Positions 1 through 8,626 of a stretch of DNA of 64,000 bases are shown piece after piece (positions within the stretch are counted from its first letter, which is position 1; every line of letters starts with the position of its first letter). The notes under the pieces were generated by a model that did no database searches, had not been told where the DNA came from, and worked only from the letters and a program-made list of their open reading frames with translations. Source of the stretch: CAWDCV01 sp963728125 (lineage in GTDB: Bacteria; Actinomycetota; Actinomycetes; CAWDCV01). The DNA lies in the NCBI GenBank assembly GCA_963728125.1, contig CAVSIZ010000009.1:124001-188000 (forward strand), in the 5' to 3' direction. Both the position numbers and the translations under genes were made by a program.

Positions 1-514
1 GTACGCATGGTTTTATGCCTTCACCCCGGCCTACGGGTTCGTGAACACGCTGTTTGGACTGGAGGACTACAACTGGTTCGGTAGTACCTTGCCGGCCCTG
101 TTTGTCATCTGTGTTTCCGAGATCTGGAAGACAACGCCGTTCATGTCCTTGCTGCTCTTGGCCGGGCTCGCACAGATCCCCGACGACTACCTCGAAGCAG
201 CCAAGGTCGACGGGGCCACGGCGTGGCAGCGGTTCACCAAGGTCATCGTGCCGAACATGAAGCCCGCGATCATGGTCGCGCTGCTGTTCCGAACACTGGA
301 CGCATTCCGCATCTTCGATAACGTCTTCATCATGACCAACGGTGCGCAAGGCACCGAGACACTGTCATTCCTCACCTACCGTCAAACGGTCACCCGGGTG
401 ATGATCGGGTTGGGATCGGCGTGCAGCGTCGTCTTGGCCATCCTGGTGGTGCTCATCGCGGTCCTGTTCGTCAAGGGCTTCAAGACCGACCTGTCGCAGC
501 AAAGGGGGGCGTGA
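1..514 (+). CDS. Sugar ABC transporter permease, MalF/SugA type (5' truncated)
   Basis: Inner-membrane permease subunit of a carbohydrate ABC importer. The reading frame is already open at base 2, so the gene starts before the window and about 170 C-terminal residues remain. They hold the EAA loop that contacts the ATPase (EAAKVDGATAWQRF followed by VIVPNMKPAI) and the last hydrophobic segments (SVVLAILVVLIAVLF). The stop TGA overlaps the ATG of the next permease by one base, so the two are translationally coupled. The exact sugar cannot be told; trehalose/maltose-type (SugABC) importers are the nearest family. Confidence 0.9.
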   Translation, partial: YAWFYAFTPAYGFVNTLFGLEDYNWFGSTLPALFVICVSEIWKTTPFMSLLLLAGLAQIPDDYLEAAKVDGATAWQRFTKVIVPNMKPAIMVALLFRTLDAFRIFDNVFIMTNGAQGTETLSFLTYRQTVTRVMIGLGSACSVVLAILVVLIAVLFVKGFKTDLSQQRGA

Positions 515-1344
515 TGAAAACCAGCCGGAGCGGGCAGGTGTGGTGGATCGTCGGAGCGGTCGTCATCATCGCCTACGCCCTCATACCGGTCCTGTGGATT
601 CTGTCGCTCTCACTCAAGCCCGGCGATGACATCACCAACCGCAGCTTCCTGCCGAGCAACCCAGGCTTCGACAACTACACCATCGTGTTCCAAAGCGACC
701 TGTTTACCTCGGCGCTGCGTAACTCGATCGGTATTTCACTGATCTCGACAACTATCTCCGTCGTGCTGGCGACATTCGCCGCCTACGCAATAGCTCGACT
801 CGAGTTTCCTGGGAAGCGACTTATTCTCGGCGTGGCCCTCGCCATCACGGTGTTCCCGATCATCGCGATCGCCACGCCTTTGTTCAATATGTGGCGCAAT
901 ATCGGGCTCTTCGACACGTGGCTCGGGCTCATCATCCCGTACCTGTCGTTCTCGATTCCGCTGTCGGTGTACGTCTTGTCAGCGTTCTTCCGCGAAATTC
1001 CGTGGGAGATGGAGCAAGCTGCTCAGGTCGATGGGGCAACACCGTGGCAGGCATTCCGAAAAGTGATCGTGCCGCTGGCAGCGCCGGGCGTTTTCACCGC
1101 CGCCATTCTCACCTTCTTCGGCATTTGGAACGACTTCATCTTCGGCATCACGCTAACGTCGAGCGAGCGGGCTCGGCCGGTGCCTGCGGCGCTGGGCTTC
1201 TTCAGCGGCGCGAGCCAGTTTGCCCAGCCCACGGCACCGATCGCTGCTGCGTCGATTGTCGTCACCATTCCCATCATCATCCTGGTTCTCGTGTTCCAGC
1301 GGAAAATCGTTGCCGGCCTGACCGCTGGCGCAGTGAAGGGTTGA
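514..1344 (+). CDS. Sugar ABC transporter permease, MalG/SugB type
   Basis: Second permease of the same importer, 276 aa, about six membrane spans starting with WWIVGAVVIIAYALIPVL. The EAA loop is EMEQAAQVDGATPWQAF, followed by RKVIVPLAAPG, the usual MalG pattern. The start ATG at 514 shares a base with the upstream stop; a reading frame open further upstream is only the overlap with the previous gene. It sits 4 nt ahead of the ATPase gene, giving a permease-permease-ATPase operon whose substrate-binding protein should lie upstream of the window. Confidence 0.93.
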   Translation: MKTSRSGQVWWIVGAVVIIAYALIPVLWILSLSLKPGDDITNRSFLPSNPGFDNYTIVFQSDLFTSALRNSIGISLISTTISVVLATFAAYAIARLEFPGKRLILGVALAITVFPIIAIATPLFNMWRNIGLFDTWLGLIIPYLSFSIPLSVYVLSAFFREIPWEMEQAAQVDGATPWQAFRKVIVPLAAPGVFTAAILTFFGIWNDFIFGITLTSSERARPVPAALGFFSGASQFAQPTAPIAAASIVVTIPIIILVLVFQRKIVAGLTAGAVKG

Positions 1345-1348
1345 TTCC

Positions 1349-2626
1349 ATGGCGACTATCGAGATCGATCACCTCACCAAGCAGTACCCGAACGGCTTCA
1401 AGGGCGTGAACGACGTCAGCCTCGAGATCGACGACGGCGAGTTTGTCATCCTCGTCGGGCCATCCGGCTGCGGTAAGTCCACCTTGCTCCGGATGATCGT
1501 CGGGCTCGAGGACATCACCGAGGGCGAGCTACGCATCGACGGCAAGCGTGTCAACGAGAAGGCGCCGCGCGACCGCAACCTGTCAATGGTGTTCCAGAAC
1601 TATGCGCTGTACCCGCACCTCACGGTCTTCGAGAACATCGCCTTCCCGCTCCGGCTGAAGAGCATGCCCGACGCCGAGGTGCGCAAGCAGGTCCAGCAGG
1701 CCGGTGAGGTCCTCGAGCTCGGCGAGCTGCTGGAGCGAAAGCCCGCGCAGCTGTCCGGCGGGCAGCGGCAGCGGGTAGCGATGGGACGCGCGATCGTGCG
1801 GCAGGCAGACGCGTTCCTGTTCGACGAGCCGCTGTCCAACCTGGACGCGAAGCTGCGCGGCCAGATGCGCAGCGAGATTCACCGCATGCAACGCCGGCTC
1901 GGGACGACCACGGTCTATGTCACCCACGACCAAACCGAGGCCATGACGCTGGGGGATCGCGTTGCCGTCCTGCGCAAGGGGCTTCTTCAGCAGGTGGCAT
2001 CGCCCAGGGAGCTGTACGAACAGCCCATCAACCTGTTCGTTGCTGGGTTCATCGGCTCCCCGCCGATGAACTTCCTGCCCGCGAGGGAGAGTGGAAGCGG
2101 AATCGATACCCCGCTCGGTCAGCTCGAGCTCGACGATCGTCGGCGTCAGGCCATCGAGGGCCATGACGTGCTGCTGGCCGGCATCCGCCCCGAGTACTTC
2201 GAGGACGCGAGTTTCGTCGAGGAGTCCAAGCGGCAGTACGGCACCACCTTCCGTGCCCGGGTCGACGTCACCGAATGGCTGGGCGACTCGCAGTTCGCGT
2301 ACATCCCGTTCGAGGCATCCGAGGACGTCGCCCACCAGCTGCGCGATCTCGCGGTGGAGCTCGACAGCGATCAGCTGCGCACGCAGGCCATCGTCTCCAT
2401 CGACGCGGCCAGTCACCTGCGGGAGGGCCGGGAGACCGAGTTCTGGGTGGACACCCGCAAGATGCACATCTTCGACCCGAAGACGGGAGAGAACCTCACC
2501 CGCGATGCGGAGGCGGGCGCTCGACTCACCCAGGAAGTGGCCGAGGAGCGGCACGAGGAGATGGATGCACCACGGGAGGACGCTCCGTCTGGCAGCCCCC
2601 GGATGGGACCGGAGCGTACGACCTAA
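1349..2626 (+). CDS. Sugar ABC transporter ATP-binding protein (MalK/UgpC/SugC family)
   Basis: 425-aa ATPase that powers the importer. Walker A GPSGCGKST is at about residues 37-45, the Q-loop is in VFQNYALYPH, the signature LSGGQRQR at about 134, Walker B LFDEPLSNLD at about 157 and the switch histidine in YVTHDQTEA. The C-terminal third is a TOBE/MalK-type regulatory domain (AGFIGSPPMNF, GIRPEYFED) with an extra acidic tail of about 40 residues. MalK-type ATPases are often shared between several sugar importers. Its stop overlaps the stop of the convergent kinase gene by 4 bases (2623-2626). Confidence 0.95.
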   Translation: MATIEIDHLTKQYPNGFKGVNDVSLEIDDGEFVILVGPSGCGKSTLLRMIVGLEDITEGELRIDGKRVNEKAPRDRNLSMVFQNYALYPHLTVFENIAFPLRLKSMPDAEVRKQVQQAGEVLELGELLERKPAQLSGGQRQRVAMGRAIVRQADAFLFDEPLSNLDAKLRGQMRSEIHRMQRRLGTTTVYVTHDQTEAMTLGDRVAVLRKGLLQQVASPRELYEQPINLFVAGFIGSPPMNFLPARESGSGIDTPLGQLELDDRRRQAIEGHDVLLAGIRPEYFEDASFVEESKRQYGTTFRARVDVTEWLGDSQFAYIPFEASEDVAHQLRDLAVELDSDQLRTQAIVSIDAASHLREGRETEFWVDTRKMHIFDPKTGENLTRDAEAGARLTQEVAEERHEEMDAPREDAPSGSPRMGPERTT

Positions 2627-3546
2627 GCCGAGCGGGTCGCGCGATAGCTTGCGACCTCGTCCGCAGTCGGCGGGTTGGCGCCCCGCCGGCTGCAGGTGAT
2701 CGCCGCTACCAGAGCGGCGGCCTCGATCAGACGCCGGATCTCCTCGTCCGATTGCCGGGCGAGGAGATCCGCTTTCCCTGCACCGAGCAGGCCGGCCGTG
2801 GCGAGCGCATCGAGCAGGCCGGCGGTGAACGCGTCGCCAGCTCCTACCGTGTCGACGAGTTCCACCTCGGGCGCCGCAACCTCGACAACGCTCTGCCGGG
2901 TCGAGGCCCAGGCACCGTCCGGACCGCGGGTGACGAGGACGATCGCCACGTCACCGGTCGCCAGCAGCCGTTCCGCCATGACGTCGAACGTGTCGCCGGG
3001 CCACAGATACTCGAGGTCTTCCTCGCTCATCTTGACCACGTGCGCCAGGGGGATGAGCTGGTCGAGCCGCTTCACCAGTTCCTCATGGTCGTCGACAAGT
3101 GACGGCCGGGCATTGAGATCGAGACTGATCGTGGTGTGTCCGCGCGCGTGCTCGCGTCGGATCAACTCAGCCACCGCGTCCCGTCCCGGGGCCAGCACCG
3201 TCGCGAGCGAACCGGTGTGCAGCGTGACGACGTCGTCCGGCAGCGTGCTCGGTAGGTGAACGTCCCAGCTGATGTCGAACTCGTAGGACGCCCGGCCGCG
3301 CTCGTCCAACGTGGCGATGGCTGACGACGTCGGGTCGTCGTCGATGCTGTCGTCGGGAACGACGACTCCAGACTGCTGCAGGTGGTCCTTGATCAAGTCG
3401 CCGTACGAGTCGCGTCCGAGTCGTGTCCACAGCCGGACCGGCCGGCCCAGGCGGGCCAGTCCGAGCGCGACGTTGGCGGGACTGCCACCGGGGTACGCCG
3501 AACCGTTGACGACATCGACGAGTGCTTCGCCCACCACCGCGAACAT
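2623..3546 (-). CDS. PfkB-family carbohydrate kinase (fructokinase/ribokinase type)
   Basis: 307-aa cytosolic sugar kinase. The N-terminal PfkB signature GGSPANVALGLARLG and the C-terminal signature DTVGAGDAFTAGLL, which carries the catalytic Asp and the anion hole, are both intact. The sugar is not determined by these motifs; fructose is likely from resemblance to actinobacterial fructokinases. It lies 5 nt downstream of glpX on the same strand, so a hexose-phosphate operon (bisphosphatase plus kinase) is likely, and it converges on the sugar importer. Confidence 0.9.
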   Translation of the reverse strand: MFAVVGEALVDVVNGSAYPGGSPANVALGLARLGRPVRLWTRLGRDSYGDLIKDHLQQSGVVVPDDSIDDDPTSSAIATLDERGRASYEFDISWDVHLPSTLPDDVVTLHTGSLATVLAPGRDAVAELIRREHARGHTTISLDLNARPSLVDDHEELVKRLDQLIPLAHVVKMSEEDLEYLWPGDTFDVMAERLLATGDVAIVLVTRGPDGAWASTRQSVVEVAAPEVELVDTVGAGDAFTAGLLDALATAGLLGAGKADLLARQSDEEIRRLIEAAALVAAITCSRRGANPPTADEVASYRATRSA

Positions 3547-3551
3547 GGCGA

Positions 3552-4586
3552 TCAGCCCGCGTGTTCGAAGTCGATGGCGCTGTAAGCACGCAGCTTCGTC
3601 AATTTGTGCTCGCTCTCGATGCGTCGAATCGTTCCGCTGCGCGAGCGCATGACCAGGGACTCCGTGCGCGCGCCGCCCGCGCGGTAGCGAACACCCTGCA
3701 ACAGTTCCCCGTCGGTGATTCCGGTGGCGACGAAGAAGACGTCCTCCCCGTGTAGGAGGTCGTCGGTGAACAGCACCCGATCGAGGTCGTGGCCCGCCGA
3801 AATGGCCCTCTCCCGCTCGTCATCGTCGCGCGGCCACAGCCGGCCCTGAATCACGCCACCCAGGCACTTCACCGCGGCGGCCGTGACGACACCCTCCGGC
3901 GTACCGCCGATGCCGACGAGCAGGTCGACCCCGGTGCCCTCGCGAATGGCCATGATCGCGCCGGCGACATCGCCGTCGGTGATGAACTTGATGCGCGCTC
4001 CGGTGGCACGTATCTCCGCAACCAGAGCCTCGTGGCGGGGCCGGTCGAGGATGACCACGGTCACATCGTCGGCCGACTCTCGCTTCGCCCGCGCAACGGC
4101 GCGAATGTTGTCAGCGACTGGAGCGGTGAGATCCACGACATCGGCTGCCTCGGGGCCGGTGACCAGTTTCTCCATGTAGAAGACCGCCGACGGGTCGTAC
4201 ATCGACCCTCGTTCGGACACGGCCATCACCGAGATCGCGTTGGTCATTCCCAATGCCGTCAACCGCGTGCCGTCGATAGGATCGACCGCCACATCGCACT
4301 CCGGGCCGCTGCCGGATCCCACGCGCTCGCCGTTGTAGAGCATCGGGGCGTCGTCCTTCTCACCCTCTCCGATGACGACGACGCCGTTCATGGACACCGT
4401 TCCAATGAGCTGGCGCATCGCGTTGACCGCGGCTCCATCGGCGCCGTTCTTGTCGCCGCGGCCGACCCAGCGGCCGGCGGCCATCGCTGCTGCCTCCGTC
4501 ACTCGAACCAGTTCCAGTGCGAGGTTGCGATCGGGTGCCTCGCTGCTGACCTCGAGCTCCGCCGGTACTGAAGAGGCGCTGGTCAT
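3552..4586 (-). CDS. glpX: Class II fructose-1,6-bisphosphatase GlpX
   Basis: 344-aa enzyme that dephosphorylates fructose-1,6-bisphosphate in gluconeogenesis. The class II motifs are present: GRGDKNGADGAAVNAMR near the N-terminus, IGEGEKDDAPMLYNGE and the metal/substrate loop CDVAVDPIDGTRLT at about residue 100. Actinobacteria generally rely on GlpX as their main FBPase. ATG start at 4586. Upstream on the minus strand a purine-rich stretch (AAGGGGG) can serve as ribosome-binding site and TACGAT, about 40 nt ahead, can serve as a -10. Corresponds to Rv1099c. Confidence 0.96.
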   Translation of the reverse strand: MTSASSVPAELEVSSEAPDRNLALELVRVTEAAAMAAGRWVGRGDKNGADGAAVNAMRQLIGTVSMNGVVVIGEGEKDDAPMLYNGERVGSGSGPECDVAVDPIDGTRLTALGMTNAISVMAVSERGSMYDPSAVFYMEKLVTGPEAADVVDLTAPVADNIRAVARAKRESADDVTVVILDRPRHEALVAEIRATGARIKFITDGDVAGAIMAIREGTGVDLLVGIGGTPEGVVTAAAVKCLGGVIQGRLWPRDDDERERAISAGHDLDRVLFTDDLLHGEDVFFVATGITDGELLQGVRYRAGGARTESLVMRSRSGTIRRIESEHKLTKLRAYSAIDFEHAG

Positions 4587-4661
4587 GGTCGCTTCGCCCC
4601 CTTGCGTCGTCGACGGCTTCGCGCATCGTAACGGCCGGCATCAGCGATGGGGGGATCCTCG

Positions 4662-5726
4662 TTACGCGGGATACGCGGTGACCTCCGTGGCTTTGACGGC
4701 CGCCCAGACCTCCCGCCCGGGAACGAGCTCGAGCTCCGCCACTGCGGCCGAGGTCACGTCGGCGACGCAGGGGATGGCGCCCGCCAGCTCGATCCGGACC
4801 CCGGCAGGGTGCCACTCCAGGCCGACGACCGTTGCGGGCCAGACGTTGCGCGGACTTCCCGCGGGTCGGGATCGATGCAGCGCCACCGCCGTCGGCCCGA
4901 AGGCCACCAGCGCGGACTGGCCAGCCGTGACCGCGGCGTCGGGTGCGGTCGCCACGACCGAGCCTGACTCGACGACGACGCCATCGACTGTCGCCGTACC
5001 GCGGAGAAGGTTGACGCCGACGAGGCGCGCCACGTAATCGGTTCGTGGATGTCGGGCGACGTCGAGCGGTGTCCCCTCCTGCACGACGCGCCCGTGCTCG
5101 ATCACGACGATGCGGTCGCCGAGCACGAGGGCGTCGAGCGCGTCGTGCGTCACCAGCATGACGCAGCCAGGGAAGCTGTCGAGGTGGCGGCGTAGCTCCG
5201 ACCGCACCGCGATGCGAGTTCTGCTGTCGAGGGCGGCGAGCGGCTCGTCGAGCAGCAGCACGCTTGGCTCGAGCACGAGGGCGCGCGCCAGCGCGACCCG
5301 CTGGGCTTGCCCACCGGACAGCGCGCCGACTCGCGCCCGAGCGAGATCGGCCAGGCCGACACGGTCGAGCCAGGTCGCAGCGGACGCCCGCGCCTCATGC
5401 CGCGACCAGCCGCGGCAGCGTAAGCCGAACGCGACGTTGTCCAGCGCCGACAGGTGCGGGAAGAGCAGGTAGTCCTGGAACACCATGCCGATAGGGCGGC
5501 GGTCCGGCGGGACGAGGACGTTGTCTGCGGGTGCGTCGAGCACTCGGCCGTCGACGCAGATCCGTCCGGTGTCCAGCTCGGTCAGCCCGGCGAGCACGCG
5601 GAGGACGCTGGTCTTGCCGGCGCCATTCGGGCCCAGTAGCGCGACCACCTCGCCGGCATCCACGTGGAGTGAGACATCGATCGGCAGCGACCCGCGTTGC
5701 AGGTGTACTTCGGCATCCAGGCTCAC
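4662..5726 (-). CDS. modC: Molybdate ABC transporter ATP-binding protein ModC
   Basis: ATPase of the molybdate importer, about 354 aa. Walker A is GPNGAGKTS, the signature LSGGQAQR, Walker B VLLLDEPLAALD and the switch histidine lies in LVTHDALDA. The C-terminal 120 residues are a mop/TOBE-like domain. I chose the GTG at 5726 because GTGA overlaps the modB stop, the same coupling used at the other junctions of this operon; an ATG at 5747 would overlap modB by 25 nt and is the alternative. Its job follows from the modA and modB genes directly upstream. Confidence 0.9.
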   Translation of the reverse strand: MSLDAEVHLQRGSLPIDVSLHVDAGEVVALLGPNGAGKTSVLRVLAGLTELDTGRICVDGRVLDAPADNVLVPPDRRPIGMVFQDYLLFPHLSALDNVAFGLRCRGWSRHEARASAATWLDRVGLADLARARVGALSGGQAQRVALARALVLEPSVLLLDEPLAALDSRTRIAVRSELRRHLDSFPGCVMLVTHDALDALVLGDRIVVIEHGRVVQEGTPLDVARHPRTDYVARLVGVNLLRGTATVDGVVVESGSVVATAPDAAVTAGQSALVAFGPTAVALHRSRPAGSPRNVWPATVVGLEWHPAGVRIELAGAIPCVADVTSAAVAELELVPGREVWAAVKATEVTAYPA

Positions 5727-6539
5727 GGCGCCGCGCCCGCGAGCCATCGATCTCGCAGCGCCAGCAACACTGCTGCGGAGACGGCGAGCAGCAGCAGGCT
5801 CAAGACGACGGCTGCCTCAGGGTTCGTCTCGAGTGCGCTGTAGACGGCGATCGGCATGGTCTGCGTTCGCCCCGGAAAGTTGCCCGCGAAGGTGATGGTG
5901 GCACCGAACTCGCCGAGCGCACGCGCCCAGCACAGCACTGCGCCAGCCGCAATGCCGGGTGCGGCGAGTGGCAGCGTCACGCGGCGGAACGTCGTCCAGG
6001 GAGAAGCGCCCAGCGTCGCGGCAGCTTCCTCGTATCGCACGTTGCCCGCCCGCAGCGCGCCCTCGACGGCGATGACAAGGAACGGCATCGCGACGAAGGT
6101 CTCGGCCACGATGACGCCGGCCGTGGTGAACGGAAGCGACAGCCCGAGCCACGCCTCGAGGTAGCGACCCACCAGTCCGCGCCGACCGAGCACGAGCAGA
6201 AGCGCGACACCGCCGACGACGGGCGGTAGCACCAGCGGCAGCGTGACGAGGGCGCGTACGACCGATCGGCCGCGGAAAGGTCACCCGTGCCAGCACCCAC
6301 GCCAGCGGGACGCCGAGCAGCAGCGACACCAGCGTCGCCGATGACGCGCAGAACAGTGACAGCCGCAGTGCTTCGAGGACGCTGGCCGAGGTCAGCTGCT
6401 CGGGCAGCGTTCGCCAGGGCGCTCGGACGAGGAGGCCGAGCAGTGGGACGAGGAGGAACAGCAGCGCCAGCGCCGCGGGGACCAGCAGGATGGCGGGCAC
6501 CCGTCCCGCGGCACGCCCGCGAAAGGCGGGGCGCCTCAC
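5723..6539 (-). pseudogene. modB: Molybdate ABC transporter permease ModB (frameshifted)
   Basis: Inner-membrane permease of the molybdate importer. The N-terminal part (VPAILLVPAALALLFLLVPL, then LLLGVPLAWVLARVTFP) and the C-terminal part (GRSVVRALVTLPLVLPPVVGG, then the EAA-type loop EEAAATLGASPWTTF) lie in different frames. Dropping one base near 6272, in CCGCGG, joins them into the expected conserved motif. Start GTG at 6539 overlaps the modA stop (GTGA) and the stop overlaps modC. With the rest of the operon intact a sequencing indel is likely; otherwise molybdate uptake by this system is broken. Confidence 0.85.
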
Positions 6540-7342
6540 GGTTCGGCGAAACCGGCCTTCGTCAGGACGGCCAGACCCTCAGGTGACCGCACCAGCTCGA
6601 CGAAAGCGGCGGCAGCCTCGGGGTTGGGCGCATCGCTGAGCACCACGATCGGGTAGTCGTTGATGGCCTGCTGGGCCTCAGGGAAGTCGATGCCCAGCAC
6701 CTCGCTGCCGGCCGAGATCACGTCCGTACGGTAGACCAGCCCGGCGTCGACCTCACCGAGGCGCACCTTGGTGAGCACCGCCTTGACGTCCTGCTCCAGC
6801 GTCACTGGTGTCACCGCGACACCGGCAGCGGTCAGTGCCGTCTGAGCAGCGCTGCCGCACGGCACCTGTGGCTCGCAGAGCGCGACCTTGACCTCGGGCT
6901 TGGCGAGGTCGGCGAGCGAGGTGATCTGTGCCGGGTTGTCGGGCGGAACGGCGATCTGCAGCGTGTTCCTGACGAAGACGGCAGGTTCGCCATCGGCCAG
7001 GCCAGCGTCGGTCACCGTCTTCATCGTGGCCGTGCTCGCGGCCGCGAAGACGTCGGCCGGTGCACCCTCGACGATTTGGCGCGCCAGCGTCGAGGAGGCG
7101 CCGTAGCTCGCTTCCACGGTCACGCCGGGATGCTCCTCGCTGAACTGCTGCTTGAGCTCGTCGAACGTCTCGGTGAGCGAGGCGGCCGCAAGCACGGTCA
7201 GCGTGCCGGACAGCTCCGAGGTCGCCTCGCTGGTCGCTGCGGTCGTGTCGGCCGTACTGGCACCGGAGCCGCCGTCCGACCCGCACGCGGTGAGCGCGAG
7301 GGCGAGCACGCCGACGACGGCACAGAACAGTCTCTTCATCAC
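6536..7342 (-). CDS. modA: Molybdate-binding lipoprotein ModA
   Basis: 268-aa extracytoplasmic solute-binding protein. A lipoprotein signal peptide ends in the lipobox LTAC (LFCAVVGVLALALTACGS); after it comes a Ser/Thr-rich linker and the ModA fold (LTVLAAASLTETFDELKQ, YGASSTLARQI, GEVDAGLVYRTDV). The last motif is the usual oxyanion-pocket region. Two adjacent starts are possible: GTG at 7342, which overlaps the stop of the regulator gene, or ATG at 7339. Order regulator-modA-modB-modC with 4-nt overlaps indicates one transcript. Confidence 0.94.
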   Translation of the reverse strand: MMKRLFCAVVGVLALALTACGSDGGSGASTADTTAATSEATSELSGTLTVLAAASLTETFDELKQQFSEEHPGVTVEASYGASSTLARQIVEGAPADVFAAASTATMKTVTDAGLADGEPAVFVRNTLQIAVPPDNPAQITSLADLAKPEVKVALCEPQVPCGSAAQTALTAAGVAVTPVTLEQDVKAVLTKVRLGEVDAGLVYRTDVISAGSEVLGIDFPEAQQAINDYPIVVLSDAPNPEAAAAFVELVRSPEGLAVLTKAGFAEP

Positions 7343-7737
7343 CGCTCCGGAATCTCGATCACGACGTTGGTGGACTTGACCGAGGCGACGGCGACCACGC
7401 CAGGTTCGAGAGCGAGCTCGTCGGCGGCCTCGCGACTCATGAGCGAGACGACGCGAAACGGCCCCGCCTGCATCTCGACCTGCGCCATGACGCCGTCTCT
7501 CAGGACGCGGGTCACGATGCCGGTGAAGCGGTTGCGCGCGGATCTACCGACGATGGGACCGGTCTCGATCGAGCCGCCCGTCGTTTGCAGCAGCTCCGCG
7601 AGCTCCTGACCGTCGACGGTCAGCCGTCCCGAGCTGTCCTTGTCGAGTTGGATCCGGCCGGCGTCACCCCAGCGGCGCAGCGTGTCATCGCTCACACCCA
7701 GCAGAGCTGCAGCCTCGCTGATCCGCAGATGCGTCAC
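7339..7737 (-). CDS. Molybdopterin-binding (TOBE/Mop) HTH regulator of the mod operon
   Basis: About 132 aa. The N-terminal HTH resembles MerR/excisionase type (LRISEAAALLGVSDDTLRRW), and the C-terminal 70 residues are a Mop/TOBE fold that binds molybdate (SARNRFTGIVTRVL to STNVVIEIPER). It is likely the molybdate-sensing repressor of its own operon (inference), playing the part ModE plays in proteobacteria. I prefer GTG at 7737: a -10-like TAAGGT ends 7 nt before it and homologues start just before LRISEAA. GTG at 7746 is the alternative. An operator-like palindrome lies directly upstream. Confidence 0.85.
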   Translation of the reverse strand: MTHLRISEAAALLGVSDDTLRRWGDAGRIQLDKDSSGRLTVDGQELAELLQTTGGSIETGPIVGRSARNRFTGIVTRVLRDGVMAQVEMQAGPFRVVSLMSREAADELALEPGVVAVASVKSTNVVIEIPER

Positions 7738-7743
7738 AAACGG

Positions 7744-7768
7744 CACCTTAACACCGCAAACGCGGTGT
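7744..7768 (-). promoter_or_regulatory. Operator-like palindrome and -10 of the mod operon
   Basis: Perfect inverted repeat ACACCGC-AAAC-GCGGTGT at 7751-7768, immediately upstream (minus strand) of the -10-like hexamer TAAGGT (7749-7744). It therefore sits in the promoter spacer, where a bound repressor would block RNA polymerase. The Mop-domain regulator encoded first in the operon is the obvious candidate ligand (inference). Confidence 0.55.
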
Positions 7769-7852
7769 CATGACTGGCGACCGGATCTGCGACAGGGGCG
7801 TTGCTCGAGCCGCAGTGACGGTACGAGATCGGAGGAAGTGGCGGTGGGGTGA

Positions 7853-8402
7853 GTGGCTGGTGAGGATGGGAACGTGGCGGAGAACAAGCCCCGGGCACTA
7901 TCCACGGTGCGCGACATGGTCATTTCGTTGAGCGTCGTGCTGGCCATTGTCGGCTTCGTCGTGCTGTTCATCCCGCGCCCGAATACCGATGCCGTGCGCG
8001 TCGTCGACTACGTCCACCGTCCTGGGTCAGGCGCGCAGCGACGCTCCGTACCAGATCCTCGCACCGGAAGGCCTGAGCGAACGATGGCGGGCGACGAGCG
8101 CCCGCTACGAACCGGACCCGGGCGGCACCACCTGGCATCTGGGTTTCGTCACCCCACAGGACGCGTACGCCGGCCTCGAGCAGAGCGACGGACGGCGCAC
8201 AGCCTTTGTCGACGAGATGACGAACCAAGGCGCGCCGGAAGGAACGACGCAGATCGACGGTGTCACCTGGGAGCGTCGGCTGCGGCCGAGCAGACTGCAG
8301 CGCTCGCTCGTGCTTGAACAGGGCGATGTGACGACCATCGTGACTGGCACCGCTAGCTGGGACGAGCTTCAGGAGCTCGCGTCCTCGCTGCCCGACAACT
8401 AG
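7853..8402 (+). pseudogene. DUF4245 membrane-anchored protein (frameshifted)
   Basis: Actinobacterial protein of unknown function: short cytosolic head (ENKPRALSTVRDM), one membrane span (VISLSVVLAIVGFVVLFI) and an extracytoplasmic DUF4245 domain (APYQILAPEGLSERW, WHLGFVTPQDAYAGLEQSD, TASWDELQELASSL). The span and the domain are in different frames; ignoring one base near 8012 joins VVDY to STVLGQARSDAPY as in homologues. Start GTG 7853 or 7874. The stop overlaps the stop of the convergent xseB by 4 bases. A sequencing indel is as likely as real decay. Confidence 0.8.
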
Positions 8403-8626
8403 CCGCTGGACTGCTCCATCGCTGCAGCCAACCGGGCGCGAGCGCCGTCGAGCCACTGCTGGCAGATCGCCGCCAGCTGCTCGCCGCGCTCCCACAGCGC
8501 CAGCGACTCCTCGAGGGTGGCCCCGCCAGCTTCCAGCCGCCGGACGACCTCGGTCAGCTCGTCACGTGCCTGCTCGTACGAGAGCGGGCTCTCATCGGCC
8601 ACGGTGCTCACCCTAGGGTTGCCCAT
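8399..8626 (-). CDS. xseB: Exodeoxyribonuclease VII small subunit XseB
   Basis: About 75 aa. Small subunit that, in several copies, coats the coiled-coil arm of XseA in the ssDNA exonuclease VII. The family pattern LSYEQARDELTEVVRRLEAGGATLEESLALWERG is complete in sense (helix-turn-helix hairpin), followed by AICQQWLDGARARL. Start: ATG at 8626, overlapping the xseA stop by 14 nt, or GTG at 8611 just after it. Downstream partner of xseA, corresponding to Rv1107c. Confidence 0.93.
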   Translation of the reverse strand: MGNPRVSTVADESPLSYEQARDELTEVVRRLEAGGATLEESLALWERGEQLAAICQQWLDGARARLAAAMEQSSG

